The notes beneath the pieces are model-generated. The model did no database searches and was not told the origin of the DNA. It saw nothing but the letters and a program-made list of their open reading frames with translations. From Archilochus colubris (lineage: Eukaryota; Chordata; Aves; Apodiformes; Trochilidae): 64,000 nt of DNA. Positions 1-12,500 of the stretch are shown one piece after another. The DNA lies in NCBI GenBank assembly GCA_023079485.1, contig CM041083.1, positions 62,811,810 through 62,875,809 of the forward strand, read 5' to 3'. The position numbers were made by a program, and so were the translations under genes. Position 1 is the first letter of the stretch. Every line of letters starts with the position of its first letter.

Positions 1-470
1 ATCACAAAATGCTGTTCCTTGAGATGAAAGCTTTCTCTGGGAAGAGAGTCATTTCAAAATACATCTTTGTGCAAAAAGGCACTGTCCTATCTTGGTTAAA
101 AAAAGTTATTCTGAGATTACAGTTTCAAAATTCTGCATGGAAAAGGAACTCCAAAGGTTGATCACTTCTACTGAAAACATAGGCTACAAGAAGGTTTCAG
201 GAAGCAAATGGCCTGAATATTTCACTGCAGCAAAAAGTATGCAAAACTTCAGCACTAACAGGTGAATATTAAAAGTAAGTGAAGATGCCCCTTGCAGCCA
301 GAGTGTGATGAACAGCACCCACAGGTGCCTGAGACCCATCTGGGTGGGAGAGCATGCAAAAAAGATTACACACTTGGGTCCCAGTCAGGAAAGACCTGGG
401 AGCATCACATGCTGACTGACAAATTTCTCTCAAAGACTGCTGTTGAATTTGAACCTGGGTTTCTGCTTAC
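1..470. other. Gene 1 intron 8 (partial)
   Basis: Intronic sequence downstream of the exon 8 donor. I see no exon, repeat or motif that I can support. Confidence 0.6.
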
Positions 471-595
471 CTGAGGAGGCCAGCTCTGAAATCGACTTCT
501 TAGTGATGTGTGACATGAAGCCAACAATAGAGAAAATAACAAACCCAGCAAATATGCTTGTGGTGGAGTTTATACAGCAGACAATAATGGAATCT
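471..595 (-). CDS. Gene 1 coding exon 8: TM7 (last exon in window)
   Basis: Residues 318-359. [18 protein letters not shown] is TM7, with the Asn and Ser that contribute to the Na1 and Cl- sites, followed by FSIVGFM and the loop-4 start [14 protein letters not shown]. Donor GTAAGC at 470, phase 1. The next exon, expected to begin with the PGLAF motif, is beyond the left edge. Confidence 0.96.
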
Positions 596-3500
596 CTGGA
601 AGAGAGAACAAAAGAAAGAAAGAAAAGAAACCTGCAGATCCCTACCAAGAGGCCAGGAATGAAGAGTGGTATAGCTGTTAAGAGCAGTTCCTGTGTCTTG
701 AAGAGGTGATGTGTAAATGTCCTGCAGGTCGAGGTGACAACAACCACAGTGTGCCCCCTGGGCTGCATGTTGCCAGCAAGGGGATGTCAAAGATCAGGCA
801 CTCCAGTGTCACTGTGACCCCCTCCCTCACCTGTGAGCACTCATCACCACACAGGAGGCTAGAAAAAAAAACCCAACAGACCTGTAGACATTGTTGTGAA
901 AAGTGTTGTAGCTTCCCAGTGCGATCAGGGACCCCAACCCCAGGCCGTAGGAGAAGAAGATCTGCGTGGCTGCATCCATCCAGACCTGCAGAGAAGAAGT
1001 CTGGTTTGATTCTGCCTTCTTCTGCATGGTCAGCTTGGTGGATCCTCTGAGAATGGGCACCCTTCCTCCTTTGACCAGTAGCTCAGTACTGAGGGTATGG
1101 ATGAGACACCTGGACACTTCAGTGTTTATCCTGTCTATCAGAGAGGTTGTGGGATCTACTGAGGCCAAGGTTTTAGTGTCTTTGCTCTGCCAGGCAAAGC
1201 TGTCACACCCTGGAGACAAAAAACAACCTCTTAAAAATGCCACCCATCACTCCCTTCAACTTTTGTGAACCTGCTGCCCTGGTTGTGCGAGGGAGAGGAG
1301 CACAGTGGGAGAAGTGCCTGAACTGCTGCTGGAGACCCATCCTTAGCGGGAGGGACTCCATGCTGCAGCCACATCTCCTGCAACAGCCCAGCATGGGGCT
1401 AGTCAGAGGGCTGTATGCAGACAGTGGGCTTGGCCACCCAGCCCACTGGGGTGGCCAGGACCTGCAGGCACGCTGCCACTAGGGCCACAGATGCCTGAGA
1501 TGCTGGCTGCTGACCCAAGCACCAAGGAAATGTCACTGGAACTGTCTTGAAAATTGTAGCTGTGTTACTGCCAGCTGGGCTGAACATATCTGAGGAACAG
1601 AGTTTTCCATGCCTTTCTAAACACAGGGTAAGTTAGGGGTCAGAGCTGGTGGTGCAGGTGGAGAGAAGAGTAATGGTGTGGCCCCATTTCACCTCTGGGG
1701 TGGTGATGCTGCACATTGGTTTCTCACACACGTGGCTGGAGCACTCTGCCTCCTGAAGCCACGGCCTCACTCACAGCTCCATGGGGCTCCTGCACCCCAT
1801 GCCAGGAGTTTTTAACAGAGGGCACTGAGCTGGATACATCATGAGGGACCTTGCTAGAGATCAATGTCTCCTGAGAAGGAGGAGAAGCAGGGGATCTGAG
1901 TCCTCCTTACGTGGCAAGTGCATGGAGTGTGCAGGCTGGCCCAGCAACAGATGTACATGGCCAGCTCTGTGAAACCTGTGGCTTGAGGCTGCTTCCAGGG
2001 ATGGATGGGCATGGATGAAGGGTTGTGTATCCCCTGTGTCCCTCTGTCTCTCTCAGTGCATGTTGGAAAAGACTTGCACATCATCTGAATTTATGTGTTC
2101 CTTGATTACTTTCTTACAGCTGCCCCCTGAGGGGTGCTGCTCCCCTTGGAAACCCACATTCCACACTCACCCTCTCCATTGCTATTCCACTAGAGTGGCT
2201 TTGGTTTTCCAACATGGAGTTCCTTCTGCAAATAACTGCAGAGGATAGCTTGCAAAGCTGTCTTAAGCATTTAAACCCTAGAAGGAACATGGGAAGGGGG
2301 CAGACTATTAATTTCTTAATTGCATAGAGTTTAAACAGCTCTCCTGATCTCAAGACCCCTGTTTCCAGCATAAGAGGTATTGCTGCTGGCAGTACAGAAA
2401 AGTTAAGATCCTGTGAGAGGGGATCATTGGCACGCCTCAGGAAATGATGTGCGTCCATCACCACACAACTGGAGACCTCTAGAGTCACAGGAGCATTGCT
2501 GCTGCAAATGGCAGCTTCTGTCACCTGAAAAACTTTGCCTTTGCAAGCCTCATTGCTTCTCCAGGGTCTCCCCCTTGCTTCTCCTGACTAAAGTAATGTC
2601 ACTGGCCATCAGTCATCACTTAAGCACATCCAAAACTTGTTGTCACGCGTACTGTTGCTCCTCTGAGACAGACCAATTTAGACACAACCAGGAGGTAAGA
2701 CCTTTCCTCACTAGGCTACAAACCTCAGAGTCAGAGAGCTTTCTGAAGTCAGGTGTGAGGTAGAAGAGGATCCCCTCCTTGGCTCCTGGCAGTGTGACTC
2801 CCCGGAAGAAGAGGATGAAGAGCATGAAGTAGGGGTAGGTGGCTGAGAAATACACCACCTGGGAAAGACACAGTGGGACAGAAGAATCATACAATTATTA
2901 AGGCTGAAAAAGACCTCTATGATCACTAAGCTCATCTGTCAGCTCAACACTACCATTCCCACTAAACCATGTCCCAAAGTGCCACATCTACATATTTTTT
3001 TAATACCTGCAGAGACAGGGACTCCACCACTTCCCTGGGCAGCCTGTTGCAATGTTTGACCACTCTTTCAGTAAAGAAATTTTGCCAAATACCCAATCTA
3101 AATGGCCTCTGGCACAACTTGAGGCTGTTTCATCCTGTTGTTTGTTACTTGGCAGGAGAAACCAAACAGCCACCTCACTACAACCTCCTTTTAGGTAAGT
3201 TGTAGAGAGGGATAAGGGCTCCCCTCAGCCTCCTTTTTCTCCAGACTAAACAACCCCAGTTCCTTCAGCCCCTCCTTAGAAGACTTGTTCTCCGGATACT
3301 TCACCAGCTTCCTTGCCATTGTCTAGATTCAGTCCAGCACCTCAATGTCTTTCTTGTAGTGAGGGGCCCCAAACCTAACACAATACTCGAGCCCCATCAG
3401 TACAGGGGGACAACCACTTCCCTACTCCTTCAGGACACGCAATTTCTGACAGAGAAAGCTCTCAGCCTGCCAGTGCCTCGGAGCTTTCCTGCCCCTGATG

Positions 3501-6500
3501 GCACTGGGTCCAGTGTGTGTCCCTCTGAGGGAGGAAGGGACTCCCAGTGCACTGCCACTTCTAGAAGCATTTCCTTGCATCTTCTGTCTCCTGTTCCCAT
3601 GCTAGTAATGTTTCTGGCTGTTTGAGGTTTCTCTCTGCCAATGACATGCAAGGAAGCACTAATCAGAAAAGTAGCATGCTAAAGTCTGGATGAATTGCCA
3701 GAGACAAGGGAATTGCATGGGGATAAATTCAGTCTCCAGAAGTAATCCCTTTAAAATCATCACATCCTTACTTTGCAGAGCTAAAGCTGGTGTTTCTCTA
3801 GACCAAAGCATCAAGCGACATGAGTCTCCTTGACTCCTTTGATTGCTTTTCAGCACAGTTTTGGGGGCTGGCAGGTACATGCCACCTCCCATCACAGAGC
3901 CCATACCAGCAACCACTGGGGCTTTGCTGTGGCTCCAAAACTAAAACCCATTTTGAAAGCCAGTGAGAAAGTTAACAACTTAGGTGATCTGCACCTGAAG
4001 TGTTTCTTTCTGATCTCTCTACTAGATTATTCCTTTCATAATATAGTCCTGCTGCATCATGCTGGGCTCTAGATAACACATCTCAGTACCTCAGCATCAC
4101 AGTTTCACTAAACTAAGAAATTACCTTTCTGCTGTGCTAGCCTGAAATGCTGCACAATGAATAACAATGTGCTTCTGATGTGGAGGTCTCCCACCAATCC
4201 CCGAAGGGCAGCAAGAAAATATTCAAAGGAGGTAGTGAGGGTTTTTCCACTAGCAGCATTTTATGATACCGTGACTTTCCAAAGGGGAAGTCCAAAAGGG
4301 TCTGAGACTTGAGTGTTCAGGCCCCTGACTTCACAGGGAAGAATTATTCCCTGCCATTAGAATGAAAATTACCATAAATACAGGAGCCATTTTTACAACC
4401 ATGAAAGGTAAATGTCAGAAATTTAATAGCTTCTCCTGCAATTCTGCTTTGAAACCTCATAAACTCAGTTACAGCTACACCAGTAAAATTGAGTCAGGAG
4501 GACATTTCCAGAACCAAGCCCCAGGAATGGCACTGAGAGGCAGCACCAGCACACCCTCACCCTCACTCCGTACCTTTCCTGTCCACTCCACGCCCTTCCA
4601 GATGGAGAAGTAGACCAGCAGCCAGGCCAGGGCCAGCATCCCAGCCAGGGGCCAGCGGACACTGCCAGGCTCCCCCAGGCCCCCAGACATCTGGTGCATG
4701 TTCCTCCTGGGGTGGGAAAAGTTGTGTTAGGGGGAAACACAACCCTTGGGGGCAGAGGGAAGAAGTTGTGTTAGGGGGAAACCCAACCCTTGGGGGCAGA
4801 GGGAAGAAGTTTTGTTAGGGGGAAATCCAACCCTTGGGGGCAGAGGGAACCAGGGATCCCAGAAGCAGTCGGAAGGCAAAGGGCCAGGTACAGACAAGCA
4901 TGAGAGCCCACAAAACTCTAAAGGGGCCTGAGGTTCACTGTGATGGGATAAAGGAAGGAGAAGAGAAGGGGAAATGGTTGCATAACCCGCTCCATGACCA
5001 TGCCAACCCCCGATGACAGCTGGCTCTGACCCTCCCTCCTGCCCGGGCTGTCCAAGGACAGGCATGGCCACAGCCCTGATGATGAGCAAGCACGATGGCC
5101 ACAGTGTGGGGGAGAAACCTGGTGTAGTCAGGCTGTGGACCTACTCCCAGAACTCGGTGACGGCACTGGTGAGGTTGGTGGTGTCACTCAGGGAGTAGTT
5201 GGAGAAGCAGCGGTCAGTGTTCCAGGGGTTCCCACAGCTCTGCCACGGCAGGTCCTGTGCCAGCACAAGTGTTATCATTAATGTGCCCTCTCCAAAAGGT
5301 AGTGGTGAGAAGAAATTTGTCTTGTTTTTAATCTAAAACCCTATTTTTAAATTTTGGGTTGCTTTGTTTTGTTTTGCAAAGAGGACGGGTGGGCTTCTCT
5401 GGGTGGGGGGGAACCTTCCAGCCAAAAGTGTGAAATGATTTTCCAAAATAATGATAAATTGTGACATGGATTTTCCAGGAAACAATATCACAATATGATT
5501 AGGGCAGTGATGTAGCTCTAATAAAAAGTTAGCAATTCCCCAGATTGAAAGCCATTTCCAATTAACTGTGGCTAATTAATAGCTACTAATTAAAAAAACG
5601 ACTGGGGGATATTGTGTTTATAATCATTACAGCTTTTGGCTAGCTTCACTTAGCAAGTGATTGGAATTTATTGCACAAAGAGTAAACACTGATTCATTTC
5701 TTATCTCTCATTTATACCAAACTTCCATGCTTAAAAAGCAACGTGGCATTGAGAATGAGTTTGTGTGAATACACAAATAAAACCACTGTAACATGAGCCC
5801 AGGAGTACATTTTAAAGTGCTGTAGCTATTTCATGCTGTCCTCTGCCCTGATCATAAGCAGGACAAAGGGATTCCTGGGAGGCATTTACACTGTAGGTAG
5901 CAGAGAGATGGCAGCACACAGCCCTGAACTCAACAAGAGCTGTGGCAGCCCAACAGGAGTAGCTCAGGTGCCTCTCCATACTCAGCAATCTCATTTCCCA
6001 ATTGCAGTGCTTATAGATAAATGCAGAATGGCTATTCCAGGTGATTTCCCTCTGCAGATAAGACCTCAGGCTCCAGCTCAACAAAGCTTTAAGATGTTCG
6101 TATCCATTCCTATTCATCCATGAACACAGACCCCTTTAGAAATGTTATCTGTGTTTTGAATGCTTATTGGCATCAATGCCTTTAATTGCTGCCTTCACCC
6201 CATATAAATCAGTTTGTTCCAGCAGATGATACCCCTGAAGCTGCACACTGGCTTGACAGAGGAAAGAAAGGCTATGGAGGTGCTGGCCTGGGGACTCCCT
6301 GGTGGCCACCCCAGCTGCTCACACCTGCCCAGTAATTTCATTCCACTGAAGTAAAAGTAATGGGTTAAGCAGTGTCACACAGCAACCCTCCAACCAAGCG
6401 ATTTGCACATCAGAGATGTTGCACAGATCTTAACAAGGAGGGGCAGGCAGGAGGTTAGCTTGTTGCTGCTCTATTTCCTCTGAATTTAAGAGGGCAGAAA

Positions 6501-9500
6501 CTGCAAAAGGCAAGATGGACTCCTGATCAGGTTTGACATATTCCTAGTCAAATTTAGGAGGAACAGGGGACAGACATCAGCCTAGCTTTTTTATTTGAAC
6601 TATGGCTAAGAACCTAGGAGGCATCCTGTCCAGGGTGTAATTGGGATCAGTTCCTTTGGGGTAGATTTCTATTCATTTGGGAATCCCTGAGGGTTTGCCT
6701 AAGCATCCATGACTGACAATTCTGTTCTGGACCCAGGAATCTACAGTGGGTACTGGCACTAGAAGCACAGCTGGAAGAAATGCGAAACAGAAAATTTTGG
6801 CTAAAGTCTTGATAGGTACTTGAAATTTCTGACCAAACAAAAAGTGAAATATGTGTACAACATTCATAACAGCATTTCAGGGTTATACCAAAATAAAAAG
6901 ATTCCATTTGAACCACAGAGTTAATGTCTTTAAGACTTCAGGTTGCTCAGATAGTTAAGGGGGTTCTTCCCAGCTGCTGGGATGAAATAAATCTTTCAGC
7001 TACCAAGAAGTTAATGTGAATCTTGATTCTAACCTTGTACAGTAGAAGGTTGGTATGGGAGAGGAACCTGCTATTAACCAAACCACCAAAGTACATGCAA
7101 AGGGACAGTCACAAGCACATGTTGAAATGCTTTCTGAATTGTTTTTCCAGCAGAAAAAATCTTCAGGTTTTCATTTATCAAGTGTAGATCAGGACTAATT
7201 ATGGTCAGTACTAAATACTGTATAAAAACATGTTGTGACAAAACCATTGTGGAAATGTGAGGCTTTTAGATTCACATAGCTCTAGAAATATAAAAGAGAC
7301 AGTTGGATGGTGGGGCTTACAGGCTGATGTGAGTGGGGAACATTTCCCAGGGAGGGGATGGGACCAGCACCTTCAGAAGACCACCCTCTCTAGGGGACAA
7401 GCATCAGTACCCATACGCATGACAAGACTGCCTTCAGGGCTAATGAACCTCCTTGGGAAGGGTCCAGCAGGTGCTGACAAAGGTTGTTTGTACAAACTGC
7501 AAGCAGTTAATAGAGGTTTTGTGGCACAAACACTACCTCCCCATAAAGCAGGGAGTAAGGACCCAAAACACAACTAATGCCATGCTGTGGACATGTCTGT
7601 GACTCACCGCAGTGAAAGAGTTGAAGAGATAGTAGAGAGCCCAGGCAATGATGACAATGTAGTAGATGTTCAGCCAGAAGGAGAGAACCACAGCTGCCAG
7701 CCCCACTCCTGCAAATGAAGACAGAGAGCAGCATCAATCCAGTTGATGTTATGCAGATAATCATGGTCAAGGACAGCTTGATAAAGACAGAGGGGAAAAA
7801 ACACCCCTCACCTGCCACCCCACCCCAGTCTTGTCCCAGGGATTTGCTGATTTTCTTCCCCAATCATTAAAGGGCTTTTGTCTGTACTTACGTGCCATCA
7901 CCTTGACAAACTGACAGTATCATACCTTTAAACATGGGTGCTAATTTCCATACTCCCAGTCCACCGACAGAGGTATACTGGCCCAGAGCAGTTTCTAGCA
8001 GGAAGAGAGGAATTCCAGCAAACACCAGCGTCAGGAAATAGGGGATGAGGAAGGCCCCTGAAAGAAGCAGGAATGCCATCAGACTGCTTTCCTTTTACCA
8101 AGACTTAAATGCCTCCAGCTATGGTTTCTTGCACCAAGGCACCCGTGTGATGAGGAGCACACTTGCTCTGAGGCAGCAGTTTGCAGCTGGCTTTGGTGGG
8201 ATTTGTAGGTCTATTAGGATCACTACTGACTTACCCTTATCTGTTCCTATCACAATAGATATATAAGTACCATATATATTTTTATATACTGGCAGTATCA
8301 CATAGCTAGTGATGCCAGTCTCACTTAGTTGTTAGATATTTAGGCAATGCTAAGCCCAACCTGACACTAAGCCCCAAAGACTGGACACTGACACTGGTTG
8401 GTACCTTGTTCTTGTTATTTCCTCTCTCACCTGCAGAAGCTTTCCCTTCTTCACCTTGAGGAAAAATGGCACAGGAATTTCTGGTACTGACCAGTAGTTC
8501 TTTCTTCATAGCTATTTCATTCCTTTTAGGAAACTGTGGCTAAGATTGCATTTGCTCTTGTAACAGCCATATCTATCTCCTTACCCTTCCTCTATGTTTT
8601 ACCCTTAAAATTCTTGGTGAAAATATTAGTTCTCTCTATGGACCCTGTGGAAACTATCTCAGCACTGGAAATGAGGTAGTACAGCTGCTCATTAGTGATG
8701 TTACTTGCAAATACTAATATAGGAGAGAGCCTCACTATGGACTTGGGACAAAGTTCATTTTCCAGCTTCCTTGTCCATGTGCTGGACCATGCCACCATAC
8801 CATTATCCCTGAGGAGAATAAAGTCCTGCAGAAAATGATGGCTGCAAAGAGAGAGCAGACAACTAAGTTTGCTCAGAAGCACCTGGCTGTGGTTGGGATA
8901 GAACCACACATTTTTTTGTTTGTTTGTTTGTAAAAACTGTATATTTGAGGACCTGCAGAGTCCAGCTCTGTGAGAAAAGAGGTAAGAAGTGTTGGTTTTG
9001 TTTATACCTGGCTCCAGTATCTGGGTTTCTGTAGTGACAAAGTGGAGGGTACTTTTGAATCATGCTGGTGCAGTGTACCAGGAGGGGTAAAGCCCAGGGC
9101 AGCTGACTCAAGATGGCTCACTCAGGTATTCCATAAGATAAGTATCACTCTCACTATATATTGGGAAGTTTTGGGCCTTTTTCTTCTACAATATCTGCCT
9201 TCCCAAGAGGGTCCCATCTGTCTCATTGGTCATCCCATGCCTGAGGCCCCCCCTGCTTGCTGTGATCACCATGTTCTCACTGGAGATATCATGTTCACAG
9301 TATGGACATTCAGCCTGCACTGCTTGAAGCACAGAGCTGCTATCTGGAACTGAGTAGAACTTTGTATCTTATATTCATATTGGGGTTATTATGAGTTCTT
9401 TATTATTACTCTATTTAATCTGTTTTCATTTCAACCCATGAGTCTCCTTTCCTTCTCCCAATTCCCCCTCTCAGGTGAGGTTGGGTGACAGAACAATTGT

Positions 9501-12500
9501 CTAACCCATGACACCATGTCCAGATGCACTAGCTGGAGGGCTGAGCTGTCAGTGTCAGTCTTCATAAGACAGCAGTAGGAAAGCAAGCACAGAGCCAGCA
9601 AGCAAAGCCACTCCAGGGAGCCAGAGCCCAGTTTGCACAGGGCAGAGCCAGGTTCCAGTAGCTGTTCTCTGAGGGCAGGGAAGCATCGAGACACAGCCAG
9701 GGACACTGGATCAGCTGGGGATACCTGCCTGCCTGCCAAGCAGGGAGCTGAGCCCAGCCGGGAGAGGCAGGAGCCAGCACGAAGTGTGGGACACCACGGG
9801 AGGCAGTGTGCAAGAGAAGCTGGCAGCAGGTGGTGGGGAGAAAACATGCCCAAGGCCAGCAGTTTGATGACTGTGAGCCTGAATCTCAAGCTGGCATGGA
9901 AGTGCAGGCTCTCAGCTTCACCATCAGCCTGGCACAGAGCAGTGAGAAGCTTTCAGCGTGGCTGCAGGAGTGCTGCCTTCTCAGCATTCTCCCCTGCATC
10001 CTCACTCTCCACAGCAGCCTGCAAGACTGGGACAGGTCCTGATCCCCAGGAGCCCTATGGGAAGCCAGGTTGTGTTCTGAGGACATAGATGCTGCCTCAC
10101 TACCATGGTGAATCATTTGGAAAGTTTGGAGACTGAATTTATCAGCAGTCACAGTTCCTGCTTGGCTTTTGTGCAAGCAGCTAACGAAATTTGGCCAGGG
10201 CCCTGACAGTTCTGCTTTTTTCATCTACTGCAGGCCAGGAAGGTTTGTAAATGAAATATTTTATTGAGAAAAGAAAAAAAAAAAAACCCAAACAGATGAG
10301 CATTTGTACTCAGGTTATCTATTCTGGCTTGACAAAAAGGCTTTAGAATAGCGGAAAAGCTACAAACCAGACTGTGGCATGAAGTGAGGTCTGTTGGCAG
10401 TGACATTGACACTCTAGAAGGTCAGGTCCCTGAGAAGGCACAGATAACGTCCACAGGTGCTGTACAGACAGAAGTGAAATCAGTTTGGAAATTTGTACCT
10501 AAAATTTGCATGTTTGTGCCTAAATCCTTGGCACAGAGAGAAAGGGGGGGGCCTTTAATTTCTGGCCCTGAACGGGCTGCTGAAAGGTCTGGTTCAGATC
10601 CTGGCCCTACTACAAATAGCTGTGTATGACCTTGGGAGAGTCTAAACCTGTCTTCAAAGTCCAGGGACTGAGGGGTTGATGGCTCTGGTCCTGCCCTGGT
10701 CTGCTCAGAGCACCAGCCCTAGGCAGGTCAATCACACAGCTCCTGGAGCGTACTTTGCAGCCCCAAATCCTCCTGCAGTCTCCATTTCCTAATGCCATAC
10801 AGCAAGGAACAATAATTAATGCTTAAAACAGTGAACACTGCCCAGGAAGCCAAAGCTGATCATTACAAGCTGTTACATGCCGTTGCTTGGAGTCTCATCG
10901 TGTAAATGAGAAATGCATGATGCTTATTTAAAGACATGTTCTTCTCTCAACTTATTCAAGCTCAGGATCTCACAGACAATTTTCAGCACCTACCGAGACA
11001 CATTTAGAGTCCCTTTAGAGTCGGATATAATCCAGTTGACATCAGAAGGACTGCATGAGGTTAGAAATCAGTGTAGAAGCTGGAGCATTACTCATACCCG
11101 GGCACATTCAGTTGCGTGCAGAGCCAGCAGGCAGCCCAGGCATCACTTCGGGTAAAGCCTGCTCCCTGCAGCGCATGGGCCTAGAGCCGGGCTGCTGGAC
11201 CCTGGGTGAACATCCCCTTATTACGTGCCCGATTTACAAAGCCGAGCAAGCCAGCCGTGAGCTGACACAATGTGACAGCGGTAAACGAGACGACAATATT
11301 TCCATTCAGTTCAATCTGCCTGTGCGTAATGGAAGCAGCCCGCACCACCCCTGCTCCCCAGCAGCGCGCAGGCAGGACGCTAAAATTAGAGCCCCATCCA
11401 CCGCCTGCTCCGCTCCGCAGGCACCTCCGTGAGGGCAGAGCCGAGGCGGTGCCCACCCGGCTGCGCATCAGGCGCCGTCCAACCCTTCTGCCCTGCTCCG
11501 CGGCGGCTCCCGCCGCTGCCTCCGTGCGTCAGCGCTCCCTGCCCGGCCCCAAAAGCAGCGTTCGCCACTCGCTGCTCATGGTTTCTGTCCGCGGGAGCTG
11601 TCGTGCCCCTGAGCAGCCAGGATGGGTAAGGTGGGAGAGGAAGGAGGCACCATGCCCGCTGACAAGGAGGGCAGGGAGCGGGCAAGGCATGGCGGGTCGT
11701 CTGAGGGGAGGCAGGCACCCGTTCCCGCCTCTCATCCCTCCGCTGTTTTTCCTCACAGCGTGCCTGGCGCTGCCGAGGCACAGAGCACCCTCTGTGCCAT
11801 GGCTGAGGCTAATAATAGTGCTCCGCACCTCCACGGCACTCTCTGTACTTGGGTCTCAGCTGACTTCAAAGATAGGATTGATTTTAGCTTCAAAAACACC
11901 TCTCGTCTAATTATAGGTGTCATCATCCTCACTTCTATGTGTCAGGAGAAAGAGCTACAGGCAGCGTGGATCCGGTGAGTTTGAGATGGCACAGAAATCA
12001 TGGGGCGGACACCGGGCTAAAAAACAGTGCTGGGGCTTAGCCATTGGGCTAATGTTGTATCAGTAAGGCTACTTCAGCAAATGCCAGAGTGTAGGCTAGA
12101 GAAAAATGACTTCCTTCTATGGTTATCTCCATCAATGGTGACTCTCCAAGGTAGACCTGGCTGATTCTCATAAACCTCACCCTACTCCTGTGTACATTCA
12201 CTCCTCTGCACAAAATAGCACACAGAATTAAAAATCTTCTCAAAATGGATACCTGTAGGGTCGCCCACCTGGTACTTGCCCCAGGTGTTTTGGAGAAAGG
12301 GTCAAGATTCCCCTAAACACCGTGGAACTACGTGGACAAACAGCTGCAGGGTGGAAAAAGAAGAGCATCCTACATGACCTACAGCATGGACAGCAGATGT
12401 GGGCAGGTGATATGAGAAGTCACCCAAACTAAAGACAAAATGGGTTTGGAAAGAGAATTCAAGGCAAAAGTAAAAGAAATAAGATGTAGAGAAGACGCTG

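Noticed and set aside
11272..11910. 212-codon plus-strand open frame across the CpG island
   Set aside because: Arg/Pro/Ala-rich translation typical of GC-rich non-coding DNA; several overlapping frames are open for the same reason.
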